A stretch of DNA of 20,708 bases from NCBI GenBank assembly GCA_001579985.1, contig LRSR01003605.1, positions 1 through 20,708 of the forward strand, in the 5' to 3' direction. Within the stretch, counting starts at the first letter, position 1; each line of letters starts with the position of its first letter. Origin of the DNA: Hypsibius dujardini. Lineage: Eukaryota; Tardigrada; Eutardigrada; Parachela; Hypsibiidae. The position numbers and the translations under genes are program-made. The notes below the pieces were generated by a model that worked only from the letters and a program-made list of their open reading frames with translations, searched no databases and had not been told where the DNA came from. This document shows, piece after piece, positions 8,406-18,600 of the stretch.

Positions 8406-9204
8406 GCACGTACCAGTCTAAAGCCGTTTATCAATCCCCGGAAAAGAAAAGAATATTCACAATGCGAGGGCTGTCAAAGGTAACATTGTAAACACTAGAC
8501 ATATGTTGATCTAAAAAATGCATTTTGAGCGCTCTATTTAGTGTTTTGTTGAAAATCGGCCTTGAAAACAAAGCGGGAGGTTCAGCCATTACGGTGAATG
8601 AAAACAAACCTCCTCATTCTCAGGAGGGTCTGGGAAAACTGGTGAATCTTTTTTCTGGCAAGGATTCCACGAAAATGTGTTCTAGATAATCGATTGGCCA
8701 AAGAATTTTCAAAGTTTGATTACATATGAGCACCTTTGGGAAACGATGAGAAGCTTTGATCTGTTCGATTTTCGATAGCTGGTGCGGATTCACAGGGACA
8801 AAGCGTCGATTTGGTGCTTGCCAGAGAAGATGGAAAAAAACGTAAACAAACCCAAATTAATGCAGATCTTTTATGATAAAACGAAAGAGGAGGAAATTCT
8901 CTGTCGAATGAGTGGTGACCTACTTTCTCCCTGCTAGAGGGGACGGAGCAGCATATCAGCGAAGTTAGTCTCAAAAGTAAGTTTACACATGGTGTAGCGG
9001 TGCGCGCGGTGCACAGCGCACACAATCTTAGGACCAGAGCTGGGACTGTCTTTTTTTAGTTAACAATATTTGTTTTCCGGCTCGGAGGGTCTTGCATATT
9101 GTATGCATAATTACAATATATGGACAATCTCGTTTTGTATAAAAACAATATTGAATCACGCGATATATCATTAGGGGTTGCGATAAGAGGTAATAATTCA
9201 AATA

Positions 9205-9264
9205 ACAGTACGCGTCACATGTGAGACTGCGCATCTTCGCAATAGCTCACCCATGTGACACGTC
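9205..9264. repeat. Imperfect hairpin within the hAT element
   Basis: TACGCGTCACATGTGAG faces CTCACCCATGTGACACGT across a loop of about 20 bases. Its function is unknown. Confidence 0.55.
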
Positions 9265-9638
9265 CAACTGGAAAAAGTGTTTTTTGTAAATGTAAAATTA
9301 GCTTGACTTTTCAAAGCGCTACCTCGGGTGTTTAACGTTGGCGCGCGCATCGGTATTTACAGGGAGCCTGCTCAATGTTATGAGAAATGAAAATCTGTTT
9401 TTCGGGAACATTAATAGTGATCTGCTAGATTACCAGGGCCGCGTTAAGCGAAAGGCATCTGAAATGGATTTATAGACTAATAACATTTACCATTAACGGG
9501 TTTAGCGGTGCGGATTTTTCGATTATTTAGCGTTAGCGTAGCGGGCGTCTGGAGCCTTTAGCGGCACAGCTCTGGTCGAAACCAAAATCCGCTTTTTGAG
9601 CCATTTACCAATATATTTTAACAACACCACACTGACTA

Positions 9639-9941
9639 CACACATGGCCACAATCTTGGGTGGCAGAGTTGGAGCCATCAGGGTGGTCTGAGTTTGAGCC
9701 ACTCTTGGCTAGAACTTGCCACTGCTTTCTCCTGAATCTTTGACCCAGCGGAAAAATTAGATTGAGCAAGCTGCTTTAAATTTCGCCAAAATAAACATGT
9801 TCAATCAATCGATCAATCGAGTAAAGGCTGCATGGTCAGCTGTGGTCAAGGGCGCGTGCGTGCGGTGACTCAATTCGGCTCGAACTCGGACCACCCTTTT
9901 TGGTCTTTTAAGTCTGCCACACAATATTGTGGCCACGTGTG
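9639..9941. mobile_element. TA-flanked MITE
   Basis: The 303 bp element has imperfect inverted repeats of about 65 bp. The left end CACACATGGCCACAATCTTG faces a right end that reads CACACGTGGCCACAATATTG in reverse complement, and both arms contain GTGGCAGA and GGGTGGTC.GAGTT.GAGCC. TA lies at 9637-9638 and 9942-9943. Noncoding. Confidence 0.82.
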
Positions 9942-10020
9942 TATGATCTGCTCAGTAAAACTATGCGGTACGGCGGCTGTGGCAGTCGTTATCTTTCTAT
10001 CATCACTCTAGGGCGAACTA

Positions 10021-10733
10021 CAGTCAGCCCTAAGAAAAACTCCGCTTGCACAACATAGACTTTTTGCGCATAGAGAGCGATGTGGTGCGACAAGTATGCC
10101 AATCGAATGTCCTCGATATTGAGAGATGCAGGTAATTGAACCGAGTGGCCCACCGAAAATTGGCTCATCTCGCGATCTCGAAAAACAAATAGCAGTTTAC
10201 CTGTGTATAGGACTGCAACAACTGATGACTTGATCGCAGGGAAACTGCCCAAAGGAACTGAATTCGAGTTTTTATCAGCTGTTTTTGCAGCTTTTTATGA
10301 CTGCTGTTTTCTGTTGCTGTTATTGCTCTTGATTGGCTGATTTAGTAAATTTGATTTAAATATGGTCAAAGGAAGGCGAATTCCTCCTGCAAGTAGCAAT
10401 GGCAGTTCACACTGCAGAATTCTGGATTCGATCCGGGTATTGAGGTTTAACGTTTTAAACTCTAGTCATTAACTCTGTTTTCAAAATGTCTGTGATGTTT
10501 AAACTTCCCGATTCCGAAGTTGATTTCTTTTCTCTTGGTTTGAATTATTCACATTTTCTTTGCTGATATTTTACTTTTTTATTACTTGCTGGCTCGCGTT
10601 TGATTCGAAATATAACACATAATTGTGTATCACGTGTACACTGAATGTTCTGATTGGTCGCACAGAAACGTTGCAATTTAGGGCGGAGTTTTCAGCAAAA
10701 GTCACGTGACCGGAGTTTTTCTTGGGCTGACTG
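10021..10733. mobile_element. Non-autonomous Tc1/mariner-type element
   Basis: The 713 bp element starts CAGTCAGCCCTAAGAAAAAC and continues TCCG. The reverse complement of the right end matches except for one missing base. TA flanks both sides (10019-10020, 10734-10735). No D,D,E transposase fragment was recognised; the minus-strand frame that crosses its left border is not coding. Confidence 0.86.
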
Positions 10734-10959
10734 TATTCGGTCTAAACAGAAGCGTATAGACACATGACACAGTATGTACATAAACTCAAAGTCGGAATCG
10801 GGCTGCGTAACTGACTGGTAATGATAAAATGCTATCAAAGTTAAGACGACATGTCGCGATTAGGATGATTTCATGAGTGAGCGTTACTTTTGGCCATGCG
10901 CATACTCTACAGCGATTCCAGCGATCTACATTCCTGCGCGATATTCTCAAGCCTTTAGA

Positions 10960-11265
10960 ATGCCCTACGTACTCGTGACCACGACGAAGGGAACCAAAGG
11001 CCCCTGCACAGTCGAGACCACCTGTTCGGATGCCAGTGTGCTGGACTCGCTCCGGGATCGAGTGTACGATGAAGGACAAGCCAACAAGTTGATCGGCGCC
11101 GTCAAATGGAGCGCCACCAAGTACATCACGCCGGCCAACATCCCCATGGTCCTCGCCGTGTTGGAGCAGCAAGGCTTCAACGTCGTGGCATCCCACGACT
11201 TTGGACTTGATAGCGGCGGTGTATGGACGCTCCACCGACCAGACGGGAAAGGCAATCCAAAATAA
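10960..11265 (+). CDS. GCHFR: GTP cyclohydrolase I feedback regulatory protein-like (GFRP)
   Basis: A single-exon frame of 101 residues starting MPYVLVTT. The family (about 84 residues in mammals) forms pentamers that sandwich GTP cyclohydrolase I and impose inhibition by tetrahydrobiopterin and activation by phenylalanine, so it controls pterin synthesis. Matching points are the MPY(L/V)L start, the GP..V...SD...LDSL segment, IGAVKWSATKYIT in place of the LGNNFYEYYV region, PANIPMVLAVLEQQGFNVV for the P..VLDKLE.RGF.V helix, and the terminal G.VWTLHRP for VW.LHK. It is longer by some ten residues in the middle and a short Asn/Pro/Lys tail. The frame stays open for 29 codons upstream, but the family start MPY and a CTTTAG directly before the ATG favour 10960. 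Mammalian genes have introns here; none is seen. The ATG may follow a 5' UTR intron or trans-splice site. A dead duplicate lies at 6404. Confidence 0.8.
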   Translation: MPYVLVTTTKGTKGPCTVETTCSDASVLDSLRDRVYDEGQANKLIGAVKWSATKYITPANIPMVLAVLEQQGFNVVASHDFGLDSGGVWTLHRPDGKGNPK

Positions 11266-11667
11266 TCAAGAGACCAAATTTCAAAAGAATATCCGCAATC
11301 AATCTTCGCTCTTGTCTTAATAATCTTCGCAGCCAAACTTCGATCAGCTTTTCTTATGGAAATGTTATCCTCATTTCTTTGTTCATACATGACTCGGGCA
11401 GTAATGGAGATTTTCCCTCCCGATTGGTGTGAAATTTGTTTTTACAAATAGTTGTCCACTTATCGTGATTTATCATTGAGGTCTCCGCGTGGAATTCACA
11501 TTACCGGTTTCAGAAAAGAATAAGGAAGAAAAGACTTCCCAGCGAGGTTGTGCTGTGAGCAGTCGCTTGATTGATTGAACGCTCACTATTTTCCTTTATT
11601 TTCATTGTAAAGTATTTCGATTTTTAAAAATACATTCAAAACATGTATTTTTATTTTTTCTTATGCC
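11266..11667. other. GCHFR 3' flank
   Basis: AT-rich with no gene and no clear AATAAA on the plus strand. Nothing else was recognised before the foldback element at 11668. Confidence 0.5.
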
Positions 11668-12348
11668 AAATTCAATTTAGAGTCGATCGGCATTAGCTCA
11701 ATATTTTTCAGGTGTCAGGGGGCGGAGTTGTGTGTATTTCTCAAAAAGGACAAGAAATTCGAGCGTAGCTTTCCAGAGCTGGCCCCTAAGACCTGAAAAA
11801 TATTCGGCTGATGCGAATCGACTCCCAGCGCCAAACTTGTCTGACCAGATTACGTGAGAAAGCATCTTCTCATGAGATCTGCTTCAGAACTGGCCCGGAA
11901 TACCAAAGATCCGGCAAGAATTGGTGAGAAAGCTCCTCACGAGATTTATTCGGACTTTCTGGCCAGAAGCAAGTGAGAATTCGGTGAGAATCACACGAGA
12001 CTCATGCGCAAAAAATCTCTGCTGAATTTTGAGCAGAATTACAAGAGGATTTTCTAGTTAGAATTAACACAAAATTTTCTGGCCAGAATTACACGCGAAA
12101 TTCCTTGCCAGAAATACACGAGATATTTCTGTTGTGAATTTGTAGCTGGTCATTCTGGTGAGATCTGGCTGAGATCTCGTCAGAGACTTTTAAGAGCTTT
12201 TTGGCGAGAACTGCCGGATTCCTCACCCAAACACTCTTGCCAAGAATAATATGTTAATTTCGTCAGATCTCGTGAGATCGTAAATGGGATTTCACCAGAT
12301 CTGGGCCAGATCTGACGAAAATTTGGCGCTGGACTTCAAATTGAATTT
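11668..12348. mobile_element. Foldback MITE (family F, copy 1) split by a nested insertion
   Basis: The outer ends AAATTCAATTT (11668-11678) and AAATTGAATTT (12338-12348) are reverse complements. Inside, GAGTCGATCGGCATTAGC at 11680 pairs with GCTGATGCGAATCGACT ending 11823, and AATATTTTTCAGGT pairs with ACCTGAAAAATATT. The right arm is cut just after GACTCC by about 506 bp and resumes at GACTTC. The central loop carries AGGGGGCGGAG, shared with the relative near 19549. Confidence 0.78.
11826..12331. mobile_element. Nested element with CAGCGCCAAA ends
   Basis: CAGCGCCAAACTTGTCTGAC at the left faces a right end reading CAGCGCCAAATTTTCGTCAG in reverse complement. Flanks GACTCC and GACTTC look like a six-base target duplication with one change. 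The interior is a jumble of TCTGGCCAGAAT, GTGAGAAT and AGATCTG words, many of them small palindromes, with no coding frame. Its superfamily is unclear and the exact borders may shift by a base or two. Confidence 0.68.
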
Positions 12349-12652
12349 AATGTGGAAAAGTGTTAAAACACAAGTTTTAAATGCATGTTTCAAAATCGAA
12401 ATTTAAGCTACATTTATGATCAAGAAAGTCGTAGCGAAATGGCAAAAAAATGGAGCGTGCTTAGCTGCGATAAAATGACAATTTTCAAGCACTTGTTGCC
12501 ATGCTTTGAATGGATGAACTAGTAAGTGAATTCCGCAGTACTGCGAGTGCCGATCAAAGCACGCCTTAAGTGGGTGAAATTCCAGCCAAAATGAAGCTGC
12601 TCATCAAGACAGAAGGAAAAAAAACAGCCCAGCAGACGGCGAGATTCTCTGG
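12349..12652. other. Spacer downstream of XPR1
   Basis: No gene or known repeat seen. It would include the XPR1 3' UTR on the minus strand; no AATAAA was found there. Confidence 0.45.
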
Positions 12653-15600
12653 TCACTTCTGCGAAGGATCATTGTTCTTCTGCTGAGCGATTGCGCCGGG
12701 TTGATGGCGACTCGCCTCGACGTCGTCTTCGTGCTTGGGAAGCCAAGGACTGGGTGTGCGGAACTTGTAACTGATCACGTGCTCGTCCTCCACGCGGAAG
12801 ACGTTCCAAATAAAACGCCTTTAACATAAAACTTATTTTTTTCATGTTGTCCATTTTTTGTAAAATCCCTTCTGTAGATCGCCCAGTTAAAAATTTAATT
12901 TGGAAGCGATTGACATCAGCCAATTATTTTTCCGATTTTCGGGCGCGGAGATATGGGCCGATTTAAAAAATGCAAGCTGGCAGCCCCAGGGGGTCATTCA
13001 CATATTTCGTAATCGAAAAATGGCCTTTTTCAACCGCCCACCTACCCAGATAATCAAAATCATACTGGAGGGCGGGGCCTATTATACTGATGAGTAATGA
13101 AGTGTCAGACCATCTTTGATTGCGTAATATGTGAATGGCGCCCTACCGCAATCTCCCGATCTCAAGGAACAGTTAAGCCCCACCCCCTCCAATCATCGGT
13201 TGACTGTTCAACTGGATTCACTGTGTCGTGATTGGTGGAAATTTAAAACCAAGTTGGCAGCGATTGATTGATTGATTGATTAAGCGGAATTCCTTGACGC
13301 ATACATTGGATCAGTTGATTGATTGAGTGATTGTAGGTTAACAATAAGAAACGGTGATGAACAGATAAGATCCGGGGTGGATCAAATTAACTGGTAGGGC
13401 AAAAAAGGGTCCCTTCAGATCGGGAGATTATGGTACACATACATACGTGACAGGAACCTTCCACTGTCGGAGTCAATCAATTACCTGAAAATTTCTGCGG
13501 CAGCCAAAATGGACAGAGTAATCTCCTTCTCAAGCAGCCCGTCCACCGCGATAGTGATGCTCCAAGCGAACCGAAGAAGGAGGTCTTCAATGATGGCCAG
13601 GTAGTAGATGGTAATGTGATGAAATTTGAGTCCCTTTGGGCGTGTCTTTTTGTGCAGTTCCAAGCCCCAGTCCATGTAGACGTCCCAGTAAAAAGTGTAG
13701 CAGGAATTAATCACCGCACAAAGAATCCACAGGAGATAGACTGGCCTATCGAGGACCTGATCGTTGACTGGAATTTGCTCTGCAACCGTCAATGAAATAT
13801 TTGTTTCCTTATCAAGTTTCCACAAATTCAATTACCCTTCTTCTCTCACCGCGTTGGATGGTGTTGAGGGTCGTGAAAATGAGCACGAAAATGGAGGCGC
13901 TGTATTTCCCGGCATTGAGCAGATGGGGAAAGGCCAACTTGGTGTCGTAGTAGCAGCGGAGGCATTGGGCGAACCGAAACCACGACGGCAGGGCCGCCAC
14001 TAATGGACTCAGTGTGTTGTGGCTGGACGAACAAACTCCCGGTTGTGCTAGAATCATCAAATTTCAATGAATTTACTGAATTAACCAAAGAGCACATTCT
14101 TAAATTGCATTCCCGTTTTCATGTAAAACCATTCCTTTAATGCGCAACAAATACCCTAGCGGTCTTAAAAGCTGCGAATAAAGACTTCAAATGGATGTGA
14201 TAATCATCAGAGTTTTGGGACAGCTCCTTGCCGGGGTTTAGGTGGTCGAATTTAAGTTAGTTTGATATGAACTTTTAGTAATAAGTCGCTTTTTGTCCTT
14301 TCGCACATGTTTCATTTTTCCCCATTTGTTTGCCTGCTCTATATTATTTACAAATTGATTCATCAATTTCAAATTACATTTTGAGCGGGGCAGTGTCAAA
14401 AAGCGTCAACTCAATTTTTAGACAAAAATTGAATTGAAAAATTGAAAATTTATTTTAGAGTAAGTCAGAAGAAGATATTTGAAAGGTTTTTATTAGCAAA
14501 ACTACTGCTCGAAGTAAGCGAAACTGCGTTGGTTATTTCGAAGGCTTTTTACTCGTTTTATAAAAAATTGCGTTTTCGATCAAAATTATCAAGTGTTGTC
14601 TATTAGAAACTTTAACTACTTTTTAATCCTAAAAAGGTGCATTTCTTAAATGGAAGAAGCTGTTTATCCGTACTTGTGTAGGAGTCGCCCATTTTCCATT
14701 GTGCCTCGAGAGCGTAAAAACAAACAAGATATCCCATATCTTGAAGGCCCTGCCCCAGACTGACCAATTGGTCGCCGACGAACGATTCGGCAAAGCCTTC
14801 CACCCCAAAGGGTGACGTCACAACTCGCCCCTACCAAAAACAAAGAATTCATGCATGCAATTACTGTCCATGGAGATCGAAAATGAAGACATTGAATTTG
14901 TGTGCTTTTTGACTGACGATAGTGCGTGCCACCCATCGTCGAGCGGACAGTAAGAACGGCGAGGGATTGAAGAAAAAGGCGGCAAACATCCCCAGCACAA
15001 CTAAGGGAATGACGTTTTCCGACACGCCCAATTCATCACTGTGGAAGTAGAAGAGCAGGCAGATGCACCACAAAATGCCCGAGCAAGTTCCAAACTGGAA
15101 AAACGCCAAACAGATTAAGATATGTTTATATTTACATTAAATTTTATAATTTTGCTTATTTTTTATGTAAACAGAATTGTTCTTTACTTGATTATAGTTA
15201 TTTATTTATCAATATTTTATTTTAAATTTATTATTCATTTAGTATCCTACTTCTATTTACTCTGTATTTGGTCATCTAACTTAACACTGATGGAGATTTA
15301 TTTTGCCCTCTATTTTGGTCCGAGGACAAATTTGCGACTTTTTAATAAAGCGAAGGGAACAAATTAAATAATTTTGAGTCATGATTTGTCCCCCGGATTT
15401 TATTTAAATCAAACAAATCCTGTTGACCGTGTGAACAAAAATTTGTCATACGGCCAAAATAAAGGACGTTTAAGAGCACCAAATGCGGGACAAATTAAGA
15501 GCACCAAATGTGGAACAAATTAAGAGCACCAAATGCGGGACAAATTAAGACCTAAATAAAGTCCGAAAAAGGCATCGAAAGTGTTTTTCGGACCTTGCAA

Positions 15601-18600
15601 AGTTCGTTGACGGTTTTCACCTCAAAGATCTGGTATTGAGACAGCCAAAATCCCGAGCCAAACCCAAAGATCAAATCCGGGTCCACCTTAGCGCGTTTCC
15701 AGCAGCTAATGTTGAGGGCCAGCAGGAGGAACATCGCCACGAAGGACGCGGGTCCTCGATAGAGTCGCACCACGACGTGCCAGTCGACTCTCTCAAGCTC
15801 CCGAATCTTGACAAAATGGGTGCGATTGTTGTTGATGACGCTCGTTGCATTTCGCTCGGCTAACACCTCGTGAAACGGCAGTCCACTATAGCATCCTATA
15901 ATAATGCCAAGATAAAGAAGCGTTGAAGCTTAAATCTGAACTGAATTTTTTTTTAATTGTTTTTTTTTATTTAATTTTTATTATTATTTTTTTAAATTTT
16001 TTTTTTTAAAAAAAATTAAATTTTTTTTTATTTAATTTTTTTATTACTTTTTTTTATTATTATTTTTTACGTTCTTACTACGTACCGATTGCAATAACAG
16101 TCGCCAACAGAAGGAGTAGTATGGTGAAGAAACAACCCATCCGGAAGTACACGAGTTTTGTGATGACAACTGCCGTCGCATAAGTCTTCCGTATTTCCTG
16201 CTAAATAAATCATAGAAAGAGATGTAGGTTAGACATGCTTTAATATATGAGACAATATGAGACTTTTTATGAACGGCACGTGCAATCGAAGACGTTACCG
16301 TATGCTCGCGATCTGAAGGGACAGCTGAGCCCCGCCTCTTTCGTTATGGCCCTGCACTCGATTGAACGTTCAATCTGATCCACTCTTCTCTGATTGGCTC
16401 ATTTCGTACAGCTTACTTGTTGTGCCCGATTGATTGATTGTACAGTTGCACTTTTCCGTATACAGTATAAGTCCTCATACTTTGCGTACGTCACAGCTCT
16501 TTTTCAAACCGACGTTCAATTCAATTCAGTTTCACTCGTTTGGTATGAGCGGCTCACGCTCACGGGTTATTTAGAGCCGAGCCGACCCTATTACGCAATT
16601 ACACATCACAGTGTCACACACTGGCGACCGTTGCATTTTCAACATTTTCCAGCTTTTAAATTTAAATTAAATTTAAATTTAAGCATTCAAGCATTCTTGT
16701 GTCTGTTATGGCTAATCCCGGATGCAAGCGAAAGTGGTGCGAATCGAAGCCGGATGATTCCCGGTACGAGCGAAAATGTAGCAAGCGCTTGACCCTGTCT
16801 ACGAAAGGGAAGATTCTTCTCGCGATTACGCGCGGGAGCAGATTACGCGCGAGAGCAGATTACGCGCGGGAGCAGATTACGGGCGAGAGCAGATTACGCG
16901 CGGGAGCAGATTACGCGCGAATTGGCGACAAATATTCGGTCTCTAGACAGGCAATACAGTATATTGCACGGCACCGGCAAACCCTGGAGACGAAGAGTCC
17001 TCGCAAGAAAAGGGCTTCACGCGGTCTCAAGTACCCGGAAGTTGACGCGGGAACGTTGGACTTCCTACGAGATGCGCAGGATGAAAATAGTCCAATCAGC
17101 GGCACATTTCTGCGGAACACTGCAACTTTCGTCGCAGAGCAAGAAAAGAAGGATTCATTCGGAGCGAGCTCCGGATGACTTCCGAGCTCGCTCCGGATGA
17201 CTTCGGAGCTCGCTCCGGATGACTTCGGAGCTCGCTCCGGATGACTTCGGAGTTTCTGCAAACGCCACAAAATGTCGTTCGGAAAAATTACACGGTGAGA
17301 TGAGAAAAGCGAATTCAGTCAAAGATGGAAAAATTGCGAAATCCCAATCCTAAAAATGAATAAAACATGACCAGCATGAGATTAGTGGGACAGTTTTGTT
17401 TTGACGACGATGAGGATGAAGACGAAATTGATCTAGAAAGCTAGTTTTGAGAGGGCAGGAAGGCAGTTCTTTGCTTTGCTTTGAGTCACTAGCAGTTCGG
17501 CTCTGTACCGCGGATCGGAGCCGCTCAAAGGAGCAGAGAAAGAATGAGGCAGTGGAGTTGAAATGGCACTGTGACGTACGCAAAATATGAGGACTTATAC
17601 TGTATTTGTTCCTGCAGTGGTGATTCGGTGAATTGAACTGAATAGGCACGGCCCAGGTTGGTTAAAATTTACGGGTAGGGCAGGAAAGTGTCCCTTGAGA
17701 TCGCGAGCATTCGGCACCTGTCCTACCCTGTGTCCTTCAGATCGATGAACTGCACTGTAACTGTGGAACTCCAGGAGCTCCGTCAAAGCGTTCTAAAAGC
17801 AATAAAAGCCTGGTAGAGAGCGAACAACCTCTGACCTAAATGCTTAATGTACGTGGAGATGGCAAAACCAAACTAAATTTTTAAAAAATGATTAAACCAA
17901 AACTGGATTAAAAAATGTTTTTAATAATTTTTTAGTTAACTAAAACATTAGGCTATAGATTTTAGTTATTGAAAATTTGACTGGGAAAAAAAAATAAAAA
18001 AACCACTAAATTACCAGCTAATTTCGATTAAATTTAAGCTAAAAATTGTAGTTACTGAAAGTAACTAAACTTTAGTTGACTAATTTAAATTTACCATCTC
18101 AAAATTTACGTACGCAGAAAGCAATCCTATTAAATATTAAGCATACGAAAAAATGTCTTACAAAAAAACTCATTGCTTCCTTACTTAATAAGTAAGAAAT
18201 TTGTAAGGCGGATTTCGAACTTATTTTGTAAGGCCTTATAACCCTAAATGACGAGTAAAAATGAAAACAAAAAAGATCTCTACAGGAATCGAACGCTAAC
18301 ACGAACACTCACACATGAAATGACTTATTCGCCTGCGCTGTGATAATATTTACATAAAAGTTGCCGAAAAAGGTTTTTTTTTACGTGAAATAACTTAATA
18401 ATGCTTTATCATTTCCCGTAATGAGTAATAATAATCGACGGTCAGTATCTCAGCACTTTTATTATTGGTCAAACCTAAATACAACAATCAGTGGCAGGAG
18501 TTTGATGATTTCGTTTTGTTGTATACATTGTTAGGTCTCCGTCCCTACTAGGACCGAAGAACCTGAACATGCAAGCTATTAGACTGAATAATAGGAGAAG

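Larger units (their letters stand above)
7826..9574. mobile_element. Non-autonomous hAT-type DNA transposon
   Basis: The 1749 bp element has 17 bp perfect terminal inverted repeats, CAGAGCTGTGCCGCTAA. The flanking 8-mers are GTCAAAAC (7818-7825) and GTCGAAAC (9575-9582), an 8 bp target duplication with one later change. The CAGAG start and 8 bp duplication are hAT hallmarks. Both ends are crowded with TAGCGG/CCGCTA words (about 12 in 7835-7955, several in 9496-9565), like the subterminal sites hAT transposases bind. No BED, DDE or hAT dimerisation motif is seen in any frame, so it must depend on a transposase from elsewhere. Confidence 0.88.
16463..17602 (+). mobile_element. pogo/Tigger-type DNA transposon, internally truncated
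   Basis: TA duplications at 16461-16462 and 17603-17604 bracket terminal inverted repeats of about 36 bp starting CAGTATAAGTCCTCATA and reaching TTTGCGTACGTCACAG, with a single mismatch. CAGT...TA ends and the encoded helix-turn-helix protein place it with the pogo branch of Tc1/mariner. At 1140 bp it is about half the length of autonomous relatives. Confidence 0.85.
16298..17714. mobile_element. MITE family G, second copy, split by a pogo-type element
   Basis: The left end CCGTATGCTCGCGATCTGAA and the right end, in reverse complement CCGAATGCTCGCGATCTCAA, are terminal inverted repeats. The order of inner words (AAGGGACAG, GAGCCCCGCC, TTCAATCTGATCCACT, TGATTGGC) matches the 288 bp copy at 13146. 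Removing the 1140 bp insertion leaves about 277 bp. The left flank is TA and the right flank CA. Confidence 0.78.

Noticed and set aside
8720-9025. 101-residue minus-strand frame inside the hAT element, possible transposase
   Set aside because: No BED finger, DDE or hAT dimerisation motif; composition looks random.
9989-10252. 87-residue minus-strand frame
   Set aside because: It crosses the left border of the Tc1-type element, so it is unlikely to be an inherited gene.
10425-10450. B-box-like GGATCGAATCC on the minus strand
   Set aside because: No A box or terminator at suitable spacing; one motif is not enough.
10786-11235. 149-residue minus-strand frame opposite GCHFR
   Set aside because: Shadow of the GCHFR frame; no recognisable protein features.
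15122-15367. 81-residue Tyr/Ile/Leu-rich frame
   Set aside because: AT-rich intron translation within XPR1 on the other strand.
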